A stretch of 64,000 nucleotides of DNA, from NCBI GenBank assembly GCA_963932145.1, contig OZ010571.1, positions 154,127,798 through 154,191,797 on the forward strand, given 5' to 3'. Origin of the DNA: Acanthosepion lycidas. Its lineage: Eukaryota; Mollusca; Cephalopoda; Sepiida; Sepiidae. The notes under the pieces were generated by a model. The model had not been told where the DNA came from, searched no databases, and saw nothing but the letters and a program-made list of their open reading frames with translations. Positions 45,701-50,819 of this stretch are shown in pieces. The position numbers and the translations under genes are program-made. The stretch's first letter is position 1. Each line of letters begins with the position of its first letter.

Positions 45701-48566
45701 TTCTTTAAAATTTTGGTGCCAAATTGTTCTATTTCTGGTAAGTAATCAATTCAGTTACTAATCCTCATTAACTAACACAAGCCAGAATATTTGAGATGAA
45801 AAATTATCATTATTATATGCTTTGCTATTCGGACTGGTATGCTCATCTTGGTTGTTTGTCTCTGTACTTAGCAACGTTGTTGGACTTTTGAAACAAGCTT
45901 TTTATTCAGTTCATGGTAGTAAATTGTTTTCATTCCATTTTCTATGCTTAAAGAATATTTTCTATCAGAACTCATCAGTCCTATTCACTTTTCTGTTTGT
46001 TAATTTCTTCCACTGATCCAGAGTATACGACTTGCCAGTACTACCAGACACAGGAATTGAATTCAAAATGCTTTAATTCAAAAAGCTTGGCCAAGGCACA
46101 TGTTCCAGTGGATTAAAGTGTTTGTTAAAACATATCAGGTGCACTGAGTTCTAGGAAATTTTGCATCAATGTAAAATACATACAAGATTTCAATGACAGA
46201 AATATTAAAAAAAAAAAAAACTTTTTAAAATCATTTTTAATAAATTATCACACAAATGTGCTAAAAAATTAAATAACCAACTTATTTGTAACTAACTTTT
46301 CAGAATCTAATCAAACAGAATGAAAAGTACTTACTGTTTCTGACTTTTCGATAATTTAAATGGTCATCTTTTCTAACCAACTGAAAAATACAATGAAAAA
46401 TTCAATAATGATCTAAGCATCATGAATATCACAGAATTAGTTAAAGTATATAAAAATTTTATTACTGTTTATATATTTTTATCATTACATTATCAATAAA
46501 TATCTAGTTCAAATTGCAGAAAAAACAAATAAGTACATTTTACTGATATAAAAGAAATTGTTTCAATCAATGTCTACCTATTTCAAAGTTTTCATAAAAT
46601 GCTATGAATGAAATTAAGTGATTTGTCAATGAATTTGACTCTCACAATAACAATTGTTCTAATAATAATTTTTAAGTAAAGATTTTTCTGAAAAGGATGA
46701 CAAGAATAACCTCCCTAGAGTAAGATTAAATCTAATATAGTAACTACCAACTCAGCATAATGAAAATAATACAAATGTAGAGACTAAAAACAATAAATTA
46801 TAACCAATTATAACATTTGAAAAAAATCACTCCTAAGCTGAATAGGGGACTGCTTAATAAAACTGGTTTAATATATAAAAAAATTACTATAAATGTTATG
46901 TTTAGTGGGTACACATGTTTAAGTAGACATCTCTGCTTATTTTACCATTTAGAGAGAGAGAGAGAGAGAAAAAGATGTCTACTAAAACATGTATACTCAC
47001 TAATGATGTTTATACTAATAAGAAATAATGTTGGATTAAAAAAAAAAAATCCATTAACTGCTTAGAAATAAAGAAAATTGTTTTTCAATAGTTTCTGCAA
47101 AACAAAACATCTCCAAAATGACAAGAATATTTAGACAAGATATTTGTTAATAAAACTACATGCAAACAAACACTATAAAGCATTTTATGAATGAAGTGGA
47201 AGTGGTATTATTTTTATAAGAATTATAATTAGGCCTTCTTTCTTACAGTGATAATTTTAAAAAACTCAATGAATTTATATAATCTTTAAAAGAACTATTT
47301 CCATATGTGTATTTAATCAGTTTTGAATGAGATACTGTCTCAAATGTGTTGACATTGCAATTTATTTAGAATTTAAAAGACAAAATAATCTTACTGTTAC
47401 AAATAGTTCATGTTGTTTATCTGTTTTAGGAAATCAATATATAATGCATAATAAACAAATTTATAGTCTCTTTGAGTTGATTTTAAAAGACATCTCATTC
47501 ATAATACCGGAATACTGAATACTTATTAAGGATAGCAAATAAAGATAATCATTTTTTTCATTACAAACAAATATTGTCCTATTTCGACTCTTACTCTTAC
47601 ATAGTAAAAATAGTACATATACAGTTACTAGTAAATTTTTACACTTACAATGCTATATCTGCATAATGTATGTGTCTACTTTAAGTATTCTTTAATTGAT
47701 AAACAGATACTTGAAAAGAAGGTGATATTAACACTTGAATTCTCTACCCTCTGAGGTGTTCTCTAAATATGATCATCCTCTCTGAATCTGGCTTGTCACA
47801 GATGTTAAAACAATGATAATAGAGTATTAACACTAAACGGCAAAGACATGATCTGCATGTTGTTATTTATCACTAACTCTCAATATGTCAGATAGTGACA
47901 GATGATAAGTTACCTGATTGTTCTTGTACATCCACCAAATATCATATGGAAGTTGGAAGTCTGACACTTCAGCACGCAGATCTTTTCCATCATGAAGAGG
48001 AACAGGTAATCCAGATTCCACATTACCATTCGGCTGTGAAGCCTTATCTCTACTCTTCAGCCCCGACTTTCGACTCAACCTACAATCACAAAATTATGCA
48101 AAAAACCTCATGTAGAAAATTCATAATTCAAGTTTTTTTTCAATATTAATTCTTATAAATATCAAACTCATACAAACACCACAACAAAGAACATCACATT
48201 ATGAAGAAAGCATTAAATTAGAAATCATTTGCATGTACAACTCAGTCATTGGTGAATAAGAGATATTGTCTCTTCACTTAAAATGATACATCAACAAATT
48301 TGGGAAGCTAAAGTAGCCCCTGTAGTAAATATTTAAATATTTCTGAATGTAAGATATATAAATAATTGTCTCTTCAAAAGTACAAACATTTTAAATAAAG
48401 AAATAAAAAAAATAATTGCTTAAAAAATGTACTTCAAATATATACTTACTCATAATTCCTATAATATTCATAATATATACCAACTTTTTGATACTTTTTT
48501 TTAGGTAACTGGGATGGTATATCAGAATGACAATCATCGAAACCATCATGAGATCTTTTGGGGGCA
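16553..48566 (-). CDS. ASH1L: ASH1L histone-lysine N-methyltransferase, 3' part of gene (21 exons)
   Basis: This is a nuclear SET-domain enzyme; in the known family it methylates histone H3 at lysine 36 at active developmental loci and acts with MRG15 and NURF55. Exons in transcript order: 48450-48566, 47914-48079, 46335-46380, 45361-45469, 42683-42837, 41766-41964, 38951-39059, 37064-37228, 35155-35380, 32727-32781, 29588-29685, 28894-29081, 28060-28237, 26157-26248, 25363-25449, 24664-24899, 21768-21852, 21080-21261, 19991-20063, 19576-19869, 16553-16696. Joined, they give 1000 full codons and a stop with every phase matching. Numbering from the first full codon: AWS about 116-175, SET 176-300, post-SET 301-317, AT-hook-like 336-340, bromodomain about 455-575, PHD 615-657, BAH about 675-815, conserved tail 954-1000. 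The order AWS-SET-bromo-PHD-BAH is diagnostic of ASH1L among SET proteins. The long N-terminal region is outside the window, so the start codon is not seen. Splice sites were placed by eye. Confidence 0.97.
18305..19015 (-). mobile_element. 5'-truncated LINE reverse-transcriptase fragment
   Basis: Minus-strand pieces, separated by stops and frameshifts, read [66 protein letters not shown] and [19 protein letters not shown]. This is the region after the reverse-transcriptase palm through the C-terminal domain of LINE endonuclease-reverse transcriptases (Y-G-x-E-x-W-x-LTK, R-x-x-FA-GHC, VGRP-x-x-TY). It lies in the last ASH1L intron in the same orientation as the gene and is inactive. Confidence 0.75.
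19576..19869 (-). CDS. ASH1L: ASH1L exon: low-complexity tail with Ala tract
   Basis: 98 codons. It opens [18 protein letters not shown], equivalent to the conserved P-H-x-VP-x-x-YKR block, then becomes Ser/Lys/Thr-rich and probably disordered. A GCT triplet run (19721-19750 region) encodes consecutive alanines. The end, [18 protein letters not shown], is acidic then basic. Donor AAG|gtatgt, phase 0. Confidence 0.9.
19991..20063 (-). CDS. ASH1L: ASH1L exon: post-BAH segment
   Basis: 73 bases: one base completes Arg, then [20 protein letters not shown] and RTYS. The RYPV-x-TK-x-(Y/F)-x-FD-x-F-x-K-(R/K)L-x-PKR pattern follows BAH in ASH1L. Donor TCA|gtaagt. Confidence 0.95.
20578..20618 (+). 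repeat. Fragment of an interspersed repeat
   Basis: The stretch aaggcaataaaaccactaag atacaag recurs at about 63516-63545 and, more diverged, at about 59274-59310. It is too short to name the element. Confidence 0.4.
21080..21261 (-). CDS. ASH1L: ASH1L exon: BAH domain, end
   Basis: It encodes [40 protein letters not shown] and [20 protein letters not shown]. This finishes the BAH fold with the [13 protein letters not shown] block. Phase 0 in, two bases out (AG|gtaaag). Confidence 0.97.
21768..21852 (-). CDS. ASH1L: ASH1L exon: BAH domain, middle
   Basis: One base plus 28 codons: [20 protein letters not shown], then YRKFFANE. The GHHY-x-RPHET-x-H motif is the most conserved stretch of the ASH1L BAH domain. 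Donor GAG|gtacat is weak. Confidence 0.96.
23020..23370 (-). repeat. tRNA-type SINE, minus strand, in ASH1L intron
   Basis: On the minus strand a tRNA-like head (gtggatatccaggtagggta, then gccaagttcaaattctggcc as the B-box region) is followed by ccttggaaaagacacaaatc, similar in layout to the SINE at 8540-8790. It lies between exons 21768-21852 and 24664-24899. Confidence 0.55.
23771..24070. other. Unrecognised segment, possibly an old repeat
   Basis: Slightly less A/T-rich than its surroundings, with two overlapping short open frames on the minus strand but no domain. Nothing more can be said from the sequence. Confidence 0.3.
24664..24899 (-). CDS. ASH1L: ASH1L exon: BAH domain, first part
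   Basis: 78 codons including [40 protein letters not shown] and RLWKSE. The GDCVY-(L/V)-MRD strand, SYRLLS and LDIFR-(V/I)-E-(K/R)LW motifs are those of the ASH1L BAH domain, a protein- or nucleosome-contact fold. It ends AA|gtgagt and the next exon restores the Lys codon. Confidence 0.97.
25363..25449 (-). CDS. ASH1L: ASH1L exon: second half of PHD finger
   Basis: It reads [20 protein letters not shown], then QCDPRYYPK. His638, Cys641, Cys653 and Cys656 complete the C4HC3 zinc cluster, and W636 is the W two residues before the H in the WQH-x-x-C pattern. All eight ligands are present. Confidence 0.97.
26157..26248 (-). CDS. ASH1L: ASH1L exon: first half of PHD finger
   Basis: It encodes [20 protein letters not shown], then [10 protein letters not shown]. 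Cysteines 616, 618, 630 and 633 are the first four zinc ligands of a C4HC3 PHD finger. The preceding acidic run is typical. Donor TTT|gtaagt, phase 0. Confidence 0.97.
26930..27400. promoter_or_regulatory. CpG-rich block in ASH1L intron: internal promoter or solo LTR
   Basis: CpG dinucleotides are frequent here (for example agagcgagagccgg, ttcccgacacacgagttccgg, cccgagcggtcag, gagcgccagcgtcaacacg) against a background almost lacking them. The block sits between the bromodomain and PHD exons. A cataaaaaaacg TATA-like stretch near 27112 and an aataaa near 27333 would suit a plus-strand LTR; alternatively it could be a promoter for a shorter ASH1L transcript. No target duplication or coding frame was found, so the two options are unresolved. 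Confidence 0.4.
28060..28237 (-). CDS. ASH1L: ASH1L exon: end of bromodomain and acidic linker
   Basis: It continues [20 protein letters not shown], the last bromodomain helix, followed by a Ser/Thr/Glu-rich linker ([19 protein letters not shown]) leading to the PHD finger. 59 codons plus one base. Donor C|gtaact is non-consensus at the exon side but keeps frame. Confidence 0.93.
28894..29081 (-). CDS. ASH1L: ASH1L exon: bromodomain core
   Basis: It contains [40 protein letters not shown] and [12 protein letters not shown]. The LP-KKKN-x-(D/E)YYE-x-(I/V)-x-DP-(I/L)D signature is the ZA loop that lines the acetyl-lysine pocket. The acetyl-lysine-reading asparagine appears not to be conserved (see findings). 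Confidence 0.97.
29588..29685 (-). CDS. ASH1L: ASH1L exon: N-terminal helix of bromodomain
   Basis: One base completes Arg, then [20 protein letters not shown] and [12 protein letters not shown]. It matches the RLA-x-A-EN and ARLAQ-(I/V)-x-x-EI pattern that begins the ASH1L bromodomain. A second AG lies eight bases downstream of the acceptor, and only the upstream one keeps frame with the 55-base exon. Confidence 0.92.
30079..30395 (+). repeat. 5' LTR of retrotransposon
   Basis: Starts TGATAATTGG and is about 90 percent identical by eye to 32341-32653. The repeat identity continues a few bases to cagaaag at 30400, so the exact edge is uncertain. CpG sites are mostly intact in this copy. Confidence 0.85.
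30422..30832 (+). pseudogene. Retrotransposon gag-like fragment
   Basis: The frame opens [20 protein letters not shown] and runs 136 codons to a TGA; the same sense continues a further 40 codons or so past the stop. Sequence such as [15 protein letters not shown] and [19 protein letters not shown] fits the capsid region of LTR-element gag. A methionine 33 bases earlier is possible but lies against the LTR. Confidence 0.7.
30955..31182 (+). pseudogene. Retrotransposon nucleocapsid, two zinc knuckles
   Basis: [14 protein letters not shown] is a perfect C-x2-C-x4-H-x4-C knuckle. The second, [14 protein letters not shown], has Pro in place of the zinc-binding His. The frame differs from gag, showing a frameshift between them. 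Confidence 0.75.
31195..31290 (+). pseudogene. Retrotransposon aspartic protease fragment
   Basis: One frame reads [20 protein letters not shown]. The LVDTG-(C/A)-(S/T) motif is the active-site signature of LTR-element proteases. Only about 30 residues remain recognisable. Confidence 0.7.
31362..32291 (+). pseudogene. RT N-terminus fused to integrase C-terminus by deletion
   Basis: The first part ([20 protein letters not shown], then an in-frame TGA, then [20 protein letters not shown] and GKVRPVM) is the N-terminal part of an LTR-element reverse transcriptase. At about 31602 it jumps to [14 protein letters not shown] and [19 protein letters not shown], which hold the second D and the E of the integrase D,D-35-E triad, followed by the integrase C-terminal region and a basic tail RRSTRRK. 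The RT catalytic core, RNase H and integrase zinc domain are absent. Confidence 0.8.
32341..32653 (+). repeat. 3' LTR of retrotransposon
   Basis: Direct repeat of 30079-30395, starting TGATAATTGG after a purine tract. Several CpG sites of the first copy are TG or CA here. It is followed by tttggtcagatgtcgcggat, which resembles a primer-binding-site leader rather than plain intron. Confidence 0.85.
32727..32781 (-). CDS. ASH1L: ASH1L 55-base exon, MRG15-binding region
   Basis: Too short to appear as an open frame, it was found by the gap in the protein. Two bases complete an Asp codon, then [17 protein letters not shown] and a split Arg codon. The (V/M)F-(M/L)T-x-F-x-ALKT-x-RSV-(K/R)TR pattern is conserved in ASH1L; in the fly and human proteins an F-x-L-P-like region next to this segment recruits MRG15, so a linker role near that contact is likely. 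Acceptor cattttag, donor AG|gtaagt; phases match both neighbours exactly. The donor lies about 70 bases from the end of an LTR retrotransposon. Confidence 0.88.
33000..33435 (+). repeat. Interspersed repeat ending in (GAAT)n-like tail
   Basis: A moderately GC-rich block that ends ctgaataaatgaatgaatgac, a short tandem tail like those of non-LTR retroposons. The layout suggests a LINE 3' end or SINE, but no coding piece is recognisable. Confidence 0.45.
33786..33830. repeat. (AT)n(AC)n microsatellite
   Basis: About eleven AT units followed by five AC-type units. Confidence 0.9.
34088..34147. repeat. (AT)n microsatellite
   Basis: An uninterrupted run of about 29 AT units in an ASH1L intron. 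Confidence 0.95.
34313..34384. mobile_element. Mariner-type palindromic MITE
   Basis: It begins ggttggtcaaaaataatgtc after a TA and ends gtcattatttttgcaccaac. It is nearly self-complementary over its whole 72 bases and has no coding capacity. The same family as 1-77 and 42050-42144. Confidence 0.85.
35155..35380 (-). CDS. ASH1L: ASH1L exon: SET-to-bromodomain linker
   Basis: 75 full codons containing [20 protein letters not shown] and [13 protein letters not shown]. The PMSNRER-x-F block followed by H-x-(F/I)FLVRN is conserved in ASH1L proteins after the catalytic domain. The flanks are serine/lysine-rich and probably flexible. Acceptor ttttttccag, donor CAG|gtaagc. Confidence 0.93.
35585..36060 (+). 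mobile_element. Possible mariner-like relic (3' transposase scrap)
   Basis: Plus-strand pieces such as [20 protein letters not shown] and [10 protein letters not shown], stop, KSTLKW resemble the end of mariner-type transposases (HP-x-x-PDLAP-x-D-F and G-(Y/F)-x-x-CF-x-x-(W)). Terminal repeats are not clear. This is a tentative call. Confidence 0.35.
36548..36950 (+). repeat. SINE with near-complete 5S rRNA-derived head
   Basis: Bases 36548-36663 align along almost the whole length of 5S rRNA: ccatatcatattgaaatac, gatcaccgaagttaagcaac, gcctagtcagtacctagatg and tatcaggtgctgtaagc. The body and tail (gatatgagttaattag, ctggctttaaataac, then caatcaatcaatc) match the copy at 9192-9505. Substitutions and the attached body show it is a SINE and not a functional 5S gene. 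Confidence 0.85.
37064..37228 (-). CDS. ASH1L: ASH1L exon: post-SET motif and AT-hook-like patch
   Basis: The exon opens [16 protein letters not shown], the post-SET C-x-C-x4-C zinc site that finishes the lysine channel. It then runs into a basic segment containing [11 protein letters not shown] (residues 334-344). GRPPK fits the G-R-P core of an AT-hook, which would add minor-groove binding; that role is inferred. 55 codons, phase 0 on both sides, so the exon is symmetric and skippable in frame, which would remove the post-SET site. Confidence 0.96.
37509..38699 (-). mobile_element. Mariner element, near full length, degenerate
   Basis: Terminal inverted repeats caaggtaatcaaaaacgtcc (left) and the complement of gcacttttttggttacttta (right) are each flanked by TA. 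The minus strand carries a broken transposase: the N-terminal helix-turn-helix region ([35 protein letters not shown]), then [20 protein letters not shown] and [24 protein letters not shown]-like and IWW-x-x-x-G-VVHYELL are hallmark mariner blocks around the second catalytic Asp. Several stops and frameshifts make it inactive. It lies in an ASH1L intron, 252 bases from the SET exon 38951-39059. Confidence 0.9.
38951..39059 (-). CDS. ASH1L: ASH1L exon: SET C-terminus with catalytic Tyr
   Basis: It reads [16 protein letters not shown], then [16 protein letters not shown]. The E-(I/L)-TYDY motif (residues 285-290) supplies the catalytic tyrosine region and completes the SET pseudoknot. All expected active-site residues are present, so the enzyme looks catalytically competent. 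Confidence 0.97.
39301..39330 (-). other. CTGAAGAA-stem-GAAAC hairpin
   Basis: Minus strand: gtctgaagaagtcctttgaaaggatgaaac region, with tcctttgaaagga as a perfect short hairpin between CTGAAGA and GAAAC. One of five such sites in the window (see findings). Confidence 0.5.
39650..39702. repeat. (ATCT)n(AT)n microsatellite
   Basis: A few tctatcta units run into about 24 AT units inside an ASH1L intron. Confidence 0.9.
40560..41010 (+). mobile_element. LINE 3' end with RT C-terminal remnant
   Basis: The plus strand reads ATLWNS (about 40808) and, one frame over, [16 protein letters not shown] (about 40857). Both blocks are typical of the extreme C-terminus of LINE reverse transcriptases (R-T-x-x-LWN-x-L, then Y-x-L-x-x-FK-x-x-V-x-x-YL). 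A frameshift separates them. It is antisense to ASH1L. Confidence 0.55.
41050..41080 (+). other. CTGAAGAA...GAAAT hairpin-like motif
   Basis: The sequence agctgaagaagggatcagct followed by gaaatgt contains AGCTGA and TCAGCT inverted blocks and resembles the other CTGANGAA sites. It lies just after the LINE fragment 40560-41010, perhaps in its 3' untranslated region. Confidence 0.4.
41766..41964 (-). CDS. ASH1L: ASH1L exon: SET domain core
   Basis: It starts with [20 protein letters not shown] and contains HHYCLNLDG and [19 protein letters not shown]. The RF-x-NHSC motif (residues 249-255) is the SET pseudoknot and cofactor-binding element, intact here. The exon keeps phase (G|GA at entry, TG|G at exit). 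Confidence 0.98.
42050..42144. mobile_element. Complete 95-bp palindromic MITE
   Basis: It starts ggttggtgcaaaaataatga and ends tcattatttttgcaccaacc with TA on both sides, giving perfect 22-base or longer terminal inverted repeats. The interior continues the palindrome (gtaataatgtcgttttt against aaaaacgacattattac). It sits in the intron between the two SET exons. tgacgtaa motifs recur on both strands. Confidence 0.92.
42683..42837 (-). CDS. ASH1L: ASH1L exon: second half of AWS and start of SET
   Basis: The reading begins [20 protein letters not shown], completing the AWS cysteines, then continues through the linker [20 protein letters not shown] into SET. GYGV is the first beta-strand of SET (usually GWG-(V/I)), with Tyr replacing Trp, and corresponds to part of the S-adenosylmethionine site. 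51 full codons, phase 2 to phase 1. Confidence 0.96.
42955..43185. repeat. Diverged tandem repeat, about 2.6 units of 86-93 bp
   Basis: Three units share cattttct, aacaatgaggaa-like and tatcactttttaa blocks (starts near 42960, 43051 and 43135), and the first two also share catttcagag. The repeat is noncoding and intronic. Confidence 0.7.
45361..45469 (-). CDS. ASH1L: ASH1L exon: first half of AWS domain
   Basis: It encodes [18 protein letters not shown], then the zinc-ligand pattern Cx[10 protein letters not shown] and a split Arg codon. These cysteines form part of the AWS zinc cluster packed against the SET domain. The acceptor is cattcag and the donor AG|gttcgt, a weak site lacking the usual +3 purine. 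Confidence 0.93.
46335..46380 (-). CDS. ASH1L: ASH1L 46-base exon
   Basis: A very short exon ([15 protein letters not shown] plus one base) between ttttcag and gtaagt. It joins phase 0 to phase 1 and supplies the Y-x-K-(V/I)-R-x-N motif that precedes the AWS cysteines in ASH1L. Confidence 0.9.
47914..48079 (-). CDS. ASH1L: ASH1L exon: pre-AWS segment with FQLPYDIWW
   Basis: 166 bases between acceptor attgtag and donor CAG|gtaact. One base finishes the previous Glu codon, then 55 codons run in frame. The diagnostic [18 protein letters not shown] near the end corresponds to the invariant FQLPYDI-W block upstream of the catalytic domain. Confidence 0.95.
48450..48566 (-). CDS. ASH1L: ASH1L exon: pre-AWS linker, first exon in window
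   Basis: The acceptor ttttttccag precedes a T that completes a split codon. The reading continues [11 protein letters not shown] to [18 protein letters not shown] and ends phase 2 at GA|gtaagt. The KKxYQ-x-GxY block matches the conserved segment just before the AWS module in ASH1L proteins. Because it begins mid-codon, at least one more exon lies upstream, beyond 64000 or unrecognised. Confidence 0.88.
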
Positions 48567-50303
48567 CTGGAAAAAAAAAAAAGAAAAAAAAAAGATTGAA
48601 TATTACTAAACACATGAATCAAATTAAATTTCAAAACTGTCCAAACAAAATTCAAGATAAAATCTTTAGAGCACTTAAATGAAAATCTAATTTGTAGAAA
48701 GAGGTTTTATCAGATGTCATCTTAGAAACGTCTATATTCAGGCAATATTCAGATTTTTTGATTTTTTTTCCATTGAAAACTTTGACTCTGTCTAATATTA
48801 CTACTACACTATTTGGTAACTCAATGGGTAAAAAAAAACAAAGACTATCATGTAGTGATAGTGTATTATTATTATTTTCATGATGATGCACTATTCAATA
48901 GTGAAAAAAACATGTCACACTAAAAATCATAAAAAGACATAAAAATCCAGCTGATTTTTCATCAGAGTAATTCCCATTAAAAATATTTGTAAATATAAAT
49001 AAAGTGATAAAAATTAATATTAATAAGGATAACTACCAATTTTCCTACAAATAAATACAAATATGACAATAGCTAAAGTTTTTAAAGGAGAAAGTATGAT
49101 TTTAATTCAAAATATGATAAATGTTATATACAATTAACAAATGTTATCATAATCAATTAATGTCATCTATGGATATAATACAAACTTTTTTTTCTTATAT
49201 CAACTCAAAAATATTCTTTTCTATTATTTTATGTGCATACTTTTACAAGAACTAAGTACTGATACAAAGGAAGAAATAGAAAGAAAGAATAGACTAATAC
49301 TTTGACCTCTTTCACTAATCATATTAGTCATATACTTTTTATGCACTCAGTCACTTTCACTTATGAAAAATCTCTATAATCCTATTTTATTTAGATTCTT
49401 TATTTTCATACTCAAGTATTTCACTTTCTTCATATTCCTTAAAAAATAGTTTTGGAAAAAAAGAAAATCCAAAATATAAATTTATTACTTAGTTTATTTT
49501 ATCTTCCTTCTACGTATACAACTACATTCCAATTCTAGACTTGCTTGCAATATTTAGAAGGTAGCTGAATTTAAAATTATGCAAATCAATTACATATGTA
49601 AATATAATTATAGACATACATGAAATCTAGAAATTTCAACAACAAAAGGTGCTATTTTTCTGTTGGTTATAAATTTAAAAAAACTTTCACTTCACAATTA
49701 AATTCTAAGATGGAAGAAAGTGACTGCACTGACTGTTTCATAAATGGAGTGAGCAAAATAGGAAGGATAAAGAGATTTTATTATCTTTAATGGAAAATGT
49801 GTGTGTGGTAATCATTGTAGTGTTCATATGAATTTTTTTAATTAAAAGGTAAATCAATAGATATATTTCTTTTTATTTAATAAACAGATATACTGACATT
49901 GTAGAATCATTCTTGCTTAGATTTTATTCAACAAAGAACATGGCAATACACATGACAGCAATCTGTGCAGCCTTACAATAAGAAACAAAGTCCACCAACT
50001 GCACACAAGAAACTGGTAAAGTATGTATACAGTGTTGTCAGCCATGATACTAGTAATCCCTTGATAAATAACTGAATTACAATACAGAAGAGTGACTAAC
50101 AAATAAGAAGAAAAATTACCACATACTCCCCTGGTTAAATGAAATTATCAGCATAACAAAAAACCCAAAAAGCCTAATTTTGAATCTGCTAAAGAATAAG
50201 CCAGTTACAGCAATACATCACTAAAATCTTAAGTTCAAATGATCAGGTGGTTGGTTGGTGTATGTGTGTTTATTTATATATATAACACACACACACACTA
50301 AAG
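48567..50303. other. Upstream ASH1L intron, no element recognised
   Basis: A/T-rich DNA immediately 5' of the first ASH1L exon in the window. No further exon with consensus borders and ASH1L-like coding sequence was found. Confidence 0.5.
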
Positions 50304-50580
50304 AGAAGAGAGAAGCTCCAAGCATTTTTGGTTATAATGTGGATTTTTAAAATATATATTATACTTTATTTTCCATATTTTTGCTATACATGTTTTGGGT
50401 CATGCCACCTTCATCAGGCAAAGAGTGGTTATTTCCAAATATTATTTAAAGGAATTAGTGGAATTGATGAAAGTCACAAAACCCAAAACACCTGTAGCAA
50501 AAATATGTAAAATAAAGTATAATATATCTCTGAAAAATCCACATTATAACCAAAAACATTTGTGATTTCTCTCTTTCACT
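50304..50580. repeat. Foldback element with 80-base loop
   Basis: Bases 50304-50400 pair with 50480-50580. The core arms (tttttggttataatgtggat, atattatactttattttcca, atatttttgct and gttttgggt with their complements) are about 90 percent identical by eye. The loop starts with a minus-strand CTGATGAAGGT...ACCcaaaac hairpin. It probably lies in an ASH1L upstream intron. Confidence 0.85.
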
Positions 50581-50597
50581 CGATGGAACAAGTATAA

Positions 50598-50599
<2 letters not shown>

Positions 50600-50666
<67 letters not shown>
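50600..50666. repeat. (AT)n(AC)n microsatellite
   Basis: Two AT runs joined by a short interruption, ending in eight AC units. Confidence 0.95.
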
Positions 50667-50819
50667 CTAATGGATCCTGGTTAGCAGGACAATGAAGATC
50701 CCTGTGAGCAATCAATGGCATGCCTACAGTAGCAATGGATACAGATTTGTTTTTCTGCATTGTGTTTTGATCAGAATCCTCATGATGACTGATATTGTTA
50801 TCCAATACAATTCATCTTT

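Noticed and set aside
49917..50102. Possible extra ASH1L exon upstream
   Set aside because: The frame shows no ASH1L-like motif and no phase-compatible splice borders with 48566.
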